A stretch of 64,000 bases of DNA from Phoebastria nigripes (taxonomy: Eukaryota; Chordata; Aves; Procellariiformes; Diomedeidae), in contig JAYKAV010000008.1 in the NCBI GenBank assembly GCA_035582835.1, positions 62,001 to 126,000 of the forward strand, in the 5' to 3' direction. The translations under genes and the position numbers were made by a program. Position 1 is the first letter of the stretch; each line of letters starts with the position of its first letter. The notes under the pieces are model-generated. The model made no database searches. It was not told where the DNA came from and saw only the letters and a list, made by a program, of their open reading frames with translations. This document shows, piece by piece, positions 28,830-37,186 of the stretch.

Positions 28830-28857
28830 ATAGAATCATAGAATCATAGAATCATTA
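28830..28857 (-). repeat. CR1 3'-terminal octamer repeat
   Basis: About three copies of an ATCATAGA-type octamer (ATTCTATG when read on the - strand) form the diagnostic CR1 3' end. They fix the orientation and the 3' boundary of the element. Confidence 0.92.
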
Positions 28858-29326
28858 AGGTTGGAAAAGACCTCTAAGATCATCAAGTCCAACCGTCAAC
28901 CCAACACCACCATGCCCNCTAAACCATGTCTCTAAGCGCCTCATCTACACGTCTTTTAAATACTTCCAGGGATGGTGACTCCACCACTTCCCTGGGCAGC
29001 CTGTTCCAATGTTTAACCACTCTTTCAGTAAAGAAATTTTTCCTAATGTCCAATCTAAACCTCCCCTGGCGCAACTTGAGGCCATTTCCTCTCGTCCTAT
29101 CGCTAGTTACTTGGCAGAAGAGACCAACACCCACCTCGCTGCAACCTCCTTTCAGGTAGTTGTAGAGCGCGATAAGGTCTCCCCTCAGCCTCCTCTTCTC
29201 CAGACTAAACAGTCCCAGTTCCCTCAGCCGCTCCTCCTAAGACTTGCTCTCCAGACCCTTCACCAGCTTTGTTGCCCTCCTCTGGACACGCTCCAGCACC
29301 TCAATGTCCTTCTTGTAGTGAGGGGC

Positions 29327-29791
29327 TCAAAACTGAACACAGTATTCGAGATGCGGCCTCACCAGTGCCGAGTACAGGGGGACAATCACTTCCCTACTCC
29401 TGCTGGCCACACTATTTCTGATACAGGCCAGGATGCCGTTGGCCTTCTTGGCCACCTGGGCACACTGCCGGCTCATATTCAGCCGGCTGTCAACCAGCAC
29501 CCCCAGGTCCTTTTCCGACAGGCAGCTTTCCAGCCACTCTTCCCCAAGCCTGTAGCGTTGCATGGGGTTGTTGTGGCNNAAGTGCAGGACCNNGCACTTG
29601 GCCTTGTTGAACCTCATNCAGTTGGCCTCAGCCCATCGATCCAGCCTGTCCAGGTCCCTCTGCAGAGCCTTCCTACCCTCGAGCAGATCGACACTCCCGC
29701 CCAACTTGGTGTCGTCTGCAAACTTACTGAGGGAGCACTCAATCCCCTCATCCAGATCTTTGATAAAGATATTGAACAAGACTGGCCCCAA
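29327..29791 (-). pseudogene. CR1 reverse transcriptase, C-terminal part
   Basis: The open frame begins inside the RT at [15 protein letters not shown], carries the FADD active-site motif, and continues through the conserved RP(H)LEYCVQF segment. It has four codons with Ns. The upstream RT part is in another frame, so this is a fragment of a broken ORF2-like gene and not a gene of its own. Confidence 0.88.
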
Positions 29792-29811
29792 AACTGAGCC
29801 CTGGGGAACAC

Positions 29812-30060
29812 CGGCCGCCGACTGGATTTAGCTCCATTCACCACAACTCTCTGGGCCCGGCCGTCCAGCCAGTTTTTTACCCAGCGAAGAGTACACCTGT
29901 CTAGGCCATGAGCCACCAGCTTCTCTAGGAGAATGCTGTGGGAGACAGTGTCGAAGGCTTTACTGAAGTCCAGGTAGCCCACATCCACAGCCTTTCCCTC
30001 AGCCACTAGGCGGGTCACCTGGTCATAGAAGGAGATCAGGTTGGTCAAGCAGGACCTGCC
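29812..30060 (-). pseudogene. CR1 reverse transcriptase, middle part, frame-shifted
   Basis: The - strand frame reads FYDQVTRLVAEGKAVDVGYL and DFSKAFDTVSHSILLEKL, typical of CR1 RT. It ends at a short deletion near 29,810, where the conserved segment before VPQGSVLGP is lost and the frame changes. Its upstream border, near 30,060, is a deletion junction. Confidence 0.85.
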
Positions 30061-30370
30061 TAACAAGATCCCTGTACTCTTCTTGAGTTGCCTGCCCCTT
30101 CTTCCACAAGTGGTAAACTCTCCTTTTTTTCCTGAGTCCCAGCAAGAGCTCCCGGTTCAGCCAGGCCGGTCGTCTTCCCCGCCTGTTCTTCTTANGGCAT
30201 ANGGGGACAGCCTGCTCCTGNGCCTTTAAGACTTCCTTCTTGAAGAATGTCCAGCTTTCCTGGACCCCTTTGCCCTTCAGGACTGTCTCACAAGGGACGC
30301 TCTCGACCAGTGTCCTGAACAAGTCTGCCCTCTGGAAGTCCATGGTAGCGGTTTTGCTGGCCCCCCTCAA
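30061..30370 (-). pseudogene. CR1 endonuclease-RT linker fragment
   Basis: The - strand frame contains ADLFRTLVESVPCETVLKG and RGRRPAWLNRELLLGLRKK, the CR1 segment between endonuclease and RT, then stops being CR1-colinear after EEYRDLVRQ. Everything normally between this point and FYDQVT is missing. The exact 5' truncation point near 30,370 is approximate. Confidence 0.8.
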
Positions 30371-31524
30371 AACCCCCTGGTTTTCTGTGGTTCTTGCAAG
30401 GCAATGCAACAAGCAGATATTTTAGGCAAACTGGTGTGCCATTTCCATAATTAATATTGCATGTTACCTGCAAGTATTGAGTCCTTTATGGCTCCAGTGA
30501 AGCACAACTGCAGAGTTTGAAACAAAATCCCATTTCTGTCAAATACATCATCTAAGCCCCTGTCTCAGTATCTGGCTGTAATCTGGCCAAAAGCAACCAT
30601 CAGTATCATAGCAGATAAGAGACAATTACAGGTTGGAAGGCACATAAAAATTTCTCTACTCTAGACAGATGTGTTTAGAGGGTTAAGATATAAANACACC
30701 CTTCTCTTCCCTCCTTATTAATTTACAGTCAAGAATTTCCCATGCAGGGAATCTATTGTGGCCCCATTTACGTGCCCCACTGTGATGACCTGTTTATCAG
30801 CTTTTTGGCTTCAAAACATCTGTAAGTCTTATTTCCCTCTTTGCAACTTCATAAATAAATAAAAGTAAAGGGCTTTGCAGTCCAGGGGGTTTGGTGCAGT
30901 GTTATTTACCTGTCTAAAAGTAGGCACCTGAGTTTGAACGTGAGACACCTGTACCCCGTATTATACGTGTCCTGTGAGTAAAGTGGGAACTTGTTTTCCG
31001 TGTCTGCTAGGAGGTGATTTTTCTCCTGGTCAGCGTAACTTCCCCAGTATGTGTAGGCTATTGTTAAGCAGACAATAGATAATTGTCTACCTACCGGCTC
31101 ACCTATCCAAGCGGTAGTCACTTCATTGCAAAGATTTAATACCGTTGCCAAAGATTTTCCTGAAGAGGAAGATGGGCACACCTGCGATAACCAGGGATCT
31201 CCTCTCCTCCCTCGGGTCGCATCCTGCCCCCGGCATCCTTCATGATGCCAGCAAGTCTGAGTCAGGTAAAAGCGCAGAGCTTAAAAATGATGCAGTCAGC
31301 TGTTTCCTACGCTGCTTATTAGTTGGGTGTTTAGTTTGGACCTAGCTCATCCCTCCTCACGCGGGAAACTCCCATTGACTTCACTGGGAACTCTGCCTGA
31401 GCAAGGACTTCTGAGCAGGGCTCCGTGATGGAGGATGGCAGGACAGGACCGAGCGCAGAAATACTTGGCTCCTACCAGAGCAGAGATTGTCAAACAGCCA
31501 TTCCCGGGATGGTTTTTAATAGCA

Positions 31525-31625
31525 GGTCTCAAGGGACTTTACAAACGTGGGAAGTATTATTATCCCCATATTACAAAAACTGGTTACCAAAACAAAAGGG
31601 TAAAGCTAAACAAGGTGCTGTTTTA
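31525..31625 (-). mobile_element. Probable MIR/CORE-SINE-like remnant, antisense
   Basis: The text ACTTTACAAAC followed by ATTATTATCCCCATATTACA and a GGTTA-like stretch resembles the antisense 3' half of amniote MIR-type SINEs. The match is from memory of the consensus pattern and is divergent. Confidence 0.45.
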
Positions 31626-34469
31626 GGAATTCTTGGTGGCAAATCAGTGTCTTCTTGTGATGCAAACTAGGCAAATGTAGAGCTATGTTTACCTACAAAG
31701 GCTGCCACACTTGTGGGAAGAGTTTTAAGGAACAACTACTAGCACGCCCCTTCCACCATCTTGCTTTTCTTACATGCAAGTTGCCACCACTGTTCATGAC
31801 ATCCGTTGTTTCTGAGATTGCTCCTGGTTTTTCTCAGGGTATGACAAGAAGAGCACCTGGCCCGTACGTTACAGACATACCTGCTCCTGGCCCTTCTCCT
31901 ACCTGCACGTCCGCAGCGGCAAAGCCAGAGGCCAGAGCCAGTTTACATCAACTCCATATCTGAGCAAGTCTGGCCGGGCTCATGTAGCTCTCTACTGGGG
32001 TAGGAGGAGAGGGCAACTCTTCTCAAAATTTATTATCTATGTCTGTAAGCTCTGGTCTCATTAGGGCTGCTGTAAGTGCCATATTTGACGATGGCAGTCA
32101 CACTGAGCTCTGTGTCACGGGGCTGCCAGCGTGAGTCNCCAGCTTCAGTCAGCCTTCCACATGGGAATAGATGAAGGCACGTTCAAAAAAAGCCCTGACA
32201 GAAATATCATAAAAATCCATCCTGTAGCTGGCAGTTTCTTGCCAAACACTTCAGGCACCCAAAACCTCACATAACAGTAAGAGCAGCTTCTTCCTGGGAA
32301 TGAGGCGACTCGGCTGGGAAGTGTGCAGACTCTCACCAGGTAACAACACTGGATGGACAATAAGGAGGGAAGGTATCATTTCTTCTTGTATAAAACCACT
32401 AGAGAGAGTAAAAAAATTGTTTTCCGATAGAAAATACTCTTTCAAAAACCCTCACAGAATAAATCTTGAATAAAGTGCTTGCCTGAATACTGCAACTGAA
32501 GCAGATCACTTGCTGACATACTACGCGGGCTCTGAAATTGTGNAACTTGCCTTACTATGTACAAATCAAGGAGGCACAACCACCATTAAATATATGTATT
32601 TCACCTCAGCCTGCCTTTTCCATTCTGTGGCCCTAGACGAATTCTGAGGGAATACTCTTTTCCCAGAGAGTTTTTAATAAGGAGACGTTTGCAGCAGACA
32701 GAGATACCACACCTGAGCTCCGGATCAGGCGGTACAGCCAGCCGGAGAACACAGCTCCGTCAAGTTTGTTTGGCTTTCTGCTCCCACCTAGAATAAATAA
32801 GGCAGTTTGCTGAGGACCTCCTGCCACTGCTGATGCATTTCAAAGAGACGTGTCTAAATCTTCAGGGGTTTCGCCCCGCTAGCAGTGTAAACTTCTGCCT
32901 TTCCAAACACTTTAGAGGCACTTAGGAGTTCCACTTCACCCGCTTTCATCACTTGGCTATAAGAAGATTGTAGGCTGTCTGCTTGCTTGTATTTCTATGG
33001 GGAAATACCAGATCAGCTTTGGTCTGGCTACAGATCTTGATTGCTTGGAAGAAGTCCCTTGAAGTGAGAGTGAATGAAAAAGAAGGAGATGCTGTTCAAT
33101 CCCAAACCAGCAAGCAACAAAACGTAAATAAACCAAAATAAACCACCACCCCCCAAATTCTGAGGCAAAAAAAATTGTTTGAATCAGTAATGAAATGGGA
33201 AAAAAAGGGGACTAATGAATGATGAACAGTTTACTCAGCACATACTTGTTGTCCACAGCCTTTTCCCAGGCCCTTGAAACAAGGGGAGTCTCTTAACCGG
33301 GGCCTCGAGGTCCAGCTCAGGCAACCCTGGCACTGGTTTTTACAGGGACGGCACCTAACCCCCAGCACATGGTGTATTTTGATTTGTGCTACAAGCACTG
33401 TGCTCCATCCACCATGTTTTGGACAAATTATAGCATACTCTCTTTTGTTACCTCGCCATTACACTTGTTTGTGACATTACACGTGTGCAAGCTGTGGAGA
33501 GGGGTAGCGTGCCGATGGAGGGAGAGAGGGAGGGAAGGCCAGCCTGCCAGCGCAGGGGAGAGGCGTGAAGCAGCGCGAAGGAAGAGGTGATGAAAGCAGG
33601 GTGGGAGAGGATTAGCAGGCTGAGGACTAGCCTTTACAGAAGAACAAGCCAAGGATAGGGAAGATGTTGACAGCCTGCAAGTGTTACTGCAAGTCCCTTG
33701 CAAGGGGAGGAAAACGACTGCATGGCATGTTTCGCCACACCAATTGCTTCAGAAATTAGTATTGAAAGGAAAAGGAGCTCAGCTAAAGGAGAGAGCAACG
33801 TCGATGCCGTGACTGAAGGCTGCCAGGCATGCTGCGCTGAACACGCGCTTTTTCCAGAGGCAGCAGAAGGATCACAGATTTGGCTAGCACTTGGGATTTG
33901 GGGGCTGTAGTCAAAATGTGGGGCCCTGCATCTAAGTGCTCAGTATGTATCTGGTGCAGAAACCTAAAAATGGTCAAAAGGTTTAATTTGGCTCCTTTGT
34001 TCTTGCAGGTGGGAATAAAAACTGAAAACCCATCCAAGCCCTTAAGTTACCTGGTGACTCTGATCAGCGGTTGAGATGTCAATGATGTGATGTGCTCCAC
34101 ACAAAGGGAACACAAAGGTGAGCCCTGCCCAGAAGAACTGAAATGCAAGTATGATGGGCAAGATAAAAGGCTGATATAATGCAGAGAGGAGGAAGGCACA
34201 AGGTAAGAATAACACGAGTATGACAAGATCATGACAGTAGTTTCAACACACTAAGACTAACTCTTTTAACAGGCAATCAATGGCTCAGGTGAACTTTGGG
34301 AAGCAGTTTGGAGGACAATGAGGATGCTGGGGGGGGGTGTCCTGTTGCAAAGCTTAGGGCTGAATGACAATGTGAAAGTGCTCCTTTGAAATATTGACAG
34401 CAGCACCATCAAAACTATTGCTGGCTGAGGCAAGGAGCATCTTGAGATCTTGCTGTGCTGGATATTTGG

Positions 34470-34685
34470 GAAGGGGTTAGAGACTTGTGAGCCAGTGTTC
34501 ATAGGCTCTGCTCCTGCCTCAAAATGACTCACTGTGATTCTGGACAATTTATTTTACCTCTGATTTCCCCTTTGGTAGGGTTGGTTTCGTACCACTTGCC
34601 CCCTTGTAAAACTCTTTGGGATGCTGGTAAATTTGACCTTCCTCGGTACAGTGCCTAGACAGCACTGGATGAAACCCAAAAAGCA
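34470..34685 (+). mobile_element. Probable MIR-like SINE remnant, sense
   Basis: The order of blocks is that of a MIR-type SINE: CTCCTGCCTCA, GACTCACTGTGATTCTGGAC, TTTTACCTCTGATTTCCCC, then TTGTAAAACTCTTTGGGATG and a tail with GTGCCTAGACAGCACT. The blocks are clearly degraded. This is an inference from pattern, without alignment. Confidence 0.5.
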
Positions 34686-35980
34686 GGGAGTGGGAATATC
34701 AGAGGAGCCTCACTGTCATACAGTGCCCTGGAGAAGGAAATGGATGAAACCAGATGGAGAGTGCCACAGGATTTGAATGAAGTTAGAACCAAAAGGGTGA
34801 TAGTTTAAGGGGGCCAAAAGTGCCAAGGGATGTTGATGTGAGTGAATTCAGGAGCAACAGGTAAAACACTGTAGCTTGTGCACAGCGCAGAGTGTGATGG
34901 CTGTAGCCTCCTCAGTTGCAGCTCTTAAACCACTGCCCGGAGAGTGGCCGCTGCTTCTTCTCTCCTCTCACTCCCCTCTCCTCTGCCTCCGCTCTTGNCC
35001 CTCTTCTCTTCGGCACAGTTTTCTTCCTCATGTCCTTTGCCTTTCCGGTGCATTCCCATGCTTCGCTGCCGGTTTCCCCAGTGCCGTGGTGCCCCGCTCC
35101 CCGGGGCGAGGTGAGGGTCCCGCTGGAGCCACCCACATGGTCCGCACAGCACCAGGGTGTCCAACAGCTATGGCTGATTCAGGAACTCAAGCCCTGTTTT
35201 CAGAATTAAGACTCAGTTTTGCTGTAGGTTTGAGGGTTTCTACAGAAGATGGGAGTGAGGTTCCTAAATCTGCCTTCTCACAAGTGTAACTGTCACCTTG
35301 CTGCCAGTGCCTGCAGCTCAGCAGCCACCTACCACCTTGACACACACCCCAGGCCAGGCTCTGCCGGGAAGGATCCCCTCCATTTCTGCTCGCACCTTGC
35401 CCATTTTTGCTGAGCTCTCCCTCGAGCCTCACGGGCAGCTGGTGACCTGGAGCACAGAGGAGGCGAAATATTAAACTGCTGGAAAAAAGCCACAGAAGTT
35501 AGGAGTGAACCTTGCACTTGCTCCATCACTATCAGATTTCAGTATCCCTAAGACACAAAGCGACACAGGATTACTACGGGTGAAGAAGGTGGTTATGGAC
35601 ATTTGGACACAGCCGGGTCAGTACTGCTCACTCGGTATTTTACCTACGGCTGTGTAACCATTGGAAGAAGCACAACTACAACGACCATGAGATTTGCAGG
35701 GATAATCTNGAAGTGGCTGGGGGATGCCCGGTGGTTCACACGGGGAAGGGAAGGGTGAGGTCTCCCGGAACAGGGGGGTGCCGGGACGCCTACGCCGCCA
35801 GCCGGGACACGCAGCGGGCTCGTTTCGTTTCTGGCGATGTTGCTCCCGTGATAGGACAGGGAGGCGGGCGGTGGGGTGCGGTGGGGCGCGGGCTTCCCGG
35901 CCGGGAGGCGGCGGCCGCTGCCCGCTGCGGGACCGGCACCCGCGGGATAACGTCCCCGCCTCGCCCGCGCTGCCTGACCA

Positions 35981-36025
35981 TACCGTACCGTACCGTACCG
36001 TACCGTTCCGCGCCGTGCCGTGCCG
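35981..36025. repeat. Pentanucleotide repeat (TACCG)n
   Basis: Five perfect TACCG units (35,981-36,005) are followed by four variants (TTCCG, CGCCG, TGCCG, TGCCG), nine pentamers in all. The repeat lies just upstream of the GC boxes, about 150-190 bases before the STOX2 start codon. Confidence 0.93.
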
Positions 36026-36134
36026 GGGGTGTGCCGGGGGCGGAGCGGCCCGGGCCCTGCCGTGCCGTGGCGGGGGCGGAGCGGCGCGGAGCGCGGACAG
36101 CCGGCCGCGGGAGGCAGCGCCTCCGCGGGAAGGC

Positions 36135-36167
36135 ATGCCCGTGCCCATGCCCGGCGGCGGGCAGTGA
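36135..36167 (+). other. Upstream ORF of 10 codons before STOX2
   Basis: ATG at 36,135 opens MPVPMPGGGQ and stops at TGA 36,165-36,167, six bases before the main ATG and in the same frame. Both ATGs have G at -3. If the mRNA leader includes this ATG, it could hold down translation or act by reinitiation. Whether it is transcribed depends on the start site, which is unknown. Confidence 0.4.
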
Positions 36168-36173
36168 GCGGCC

Positions 36174-36528
36174 ATGCCGCGCAGGGCGGAGCGGTGCCTG
36201 CAGATCGCCCCGCACTCCCTGGCCATCGTCCTGGGCGCCGCGGCCGGGGGGCGGGCGGCGGGCGGCGGGGGCGGCGGCGCGGGGCCGGCGGCGGAGCTGG
36301 GCCGCCACCGCATCGGCTACGAGATCTTCGCGGACTTCAAGCGGGAGAACATGCAGCACTTCTGGGACCGGCGGGCCACGGCGGCGGTGGCCGAGACCTT
36401 CTTCCTGGGCTGGATCGACGAGCAGGTGCTGCTGGTGCAGGGCAAGGAGGAGCACCTGGAAGTGCTGCGGCAGGGCTGGGCGCGCCGCTCCCTCAAGCCC
36501 CCCAGCGGCTTCCACATCAAGTGCCTGG
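36174..36528 (+). CDS. STOX2: STOX2 first coding exon (STOX1-like N-terminus)
   Basis: Storkhead-box proteins are nuclear winged-helix factors; STOX2 is linked to placental/decidual development and preeclampsia. The exon starts at ATG 36,174, with an in-frame TGA two codons upstream, and encodes 118 residues plus one base before a GTAGGT donor. Residues about 9-20 (LQIAPHSLAIVL) and 47-118 (FADFKRENMQHFW, FLGWIDEQVLLV, LEVLRQGWARRSLKPPSGF) align with the N-terminus of human STOX1 as I recall it (APGSLALVL, FRRANARCFW, VLRDAWRRRALRPPRGF). A Gly/Ala-rich insert occupies about residues 21-42. The exon ends at the same point, GD, where the STOX1 exon ends. I chose STOX2 over STOX1 because TRAPPC11 lies directly upstream on the same strand, as in human. 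The canonical human STOX2 start I remember (MKKTRS) is a different exon, so this is an alternative or longer isoform start. The winged-helix exon is outside the window. Confidence 0.85.
36246..36271 (+). other. Potential G-quadruplex in STOX2 exon 1
   Basis: Four G runs of 6, 3, 3 and 5 are separated by loops of 1, 4 and 4 bases on the coding strand, about 75 bases after the start codon. The same stretch encodes the Gly/Ala-rich insert, and another G4 run follows at 36,281. Confidence 0.75.
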
Positions 36529-37102
36529 GTAGGTGCCGCCGGGGCCGGCAGGGCGCCGGGGGGGGCTCTCCGCCCCGGGCGGGGGACGCGGCGGCGGGGC
36601 GAGCGCGGCGGCGGCCCCGCGGAGCTGCCCCGAAGCGCCCGCGCCCGCCGCCCGCCGCCGGTGCCCGGCGGGGTCAGGGACCGGGGGGCGGAAAGGGGGG
36701 CCCCTCCTCGCCGCGGGATTTGCGCCCCCGAAAGTGGGTGGGCGCGAAAGGGGTGAGCCGGGAGGGGACCGGCGGCGTTACAGGGATGCGCTGCAAGTAA
36801 TTGGGGTTCGCCAGGAGAGCTGCCGGCGGCAGCAGTAGGGTCGGGTTGGAGAGGTGCGTTCCCCCTTCGGCGGGCTAGGTTAAAACCATGAATTGTAAAT
36901 TTTGGAATATACCCCTTGCAGGGTGAAATGCCGGCTGTCCTTCTGTGGGCCAGCCTCGGCGGCTCGCTCCTCGGGCACACTCGTCCCACGCGTTTCTCTG
37001 CAGGGGGATCCCGCACCCTCCTGAGCTCCGAGGTCTTTACACAATTCAGGAGTAACTGCTAACATTTACAAAGAGTGCCAGCTTTTAATTAGAGTTATAA
37101 CC

Positions 37103-37186
37103 AGTTCATTAAAAATAATAATTTCTAGCATTAGAAAGCTAAAAAGTTCATTAAAAATAATAATTTTAGCATTTCTAGTCTTGCTA
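37103..37186. repeat. Direct repeat, period 42
   Basis: The 22-base block starting AGTTCATTAAAAATAATAAT occurs at 37,103 and again at 37,145, each copy followed by similar TAGCATT text. It is a two-copy tandem duplication with some drift, at the start of the STOX2 intron just outside the CpG island. Confidence 0.85.

Larger units (their letters stand above)
28828..30370 (-). mobile_element. CR1 LINE, 5'-truncated and internally deleted
   Basis: Read on the - strand this is a chicken-repeat-1 type non-LTR retrotransposon. From its 5' side (about 30,370) it encodes the endonuclease-to-RT linker (for example KKNRRGRRPAWLNRELL), then RT motifs including DFSKAFDTVSH and the catalytic FADD box near 29,711-29,722. 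The 3' UTR follows and ends in a short ATTCTATG-type repeat at the 28.8 kb end. It is dead: the 5' part is missing, the linker frame jumps directly into the middle of the RT near 30,060, and a small deletion near 29,810 shifts the frame. No target-site duplication is evident, as is usual for CR1. The open frame of 262 codons on the opposite strand is only its shadow. Confidence 0.95.
30371..35709. other. Intergenic region upstream of STOX2
   Basis: No gene is recognised. Two probable SINE remnants lie here (listed separately). GC content rises towards 35,000 as the STOX2 CpG island is approached. Open frames of up to 137 codons show no family similarity that I can identify. Confidence 0.6.
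35710..36860 (+). promoter_or_regulatory. CpG island promoter of STOX2
   Basis: The stretch is extremely GC- and CpG-rich compared with both flanks and encloses the first coding exon. Two identical GC-box cores, GGGGGCGGAGCGGC, lie at about 36,036 and 36,072, with 36 bases between their starts. No TATA box is evident near the exon, as is usual for CpG-island promoters with dispersed starts. The transcription start is not determinable here. Confidence 0.8.

Noticed and set aside
29009..29797. 262-codon + strand open frame
   Set aside because: It is the antisense of the CR1 reverse transcriptase on the - strand.
35790..37016. 408-codon open frame on the - strand and 347-codon frame on the + strand (35,713-36,756) across the CpG island
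   Set aside because: Both are Arg/Pro/Gly/Ala-rich translations of GC-rich DNA in frames other than the STOX2 exon. They span the STOX2 splice donor and show no family motifs.
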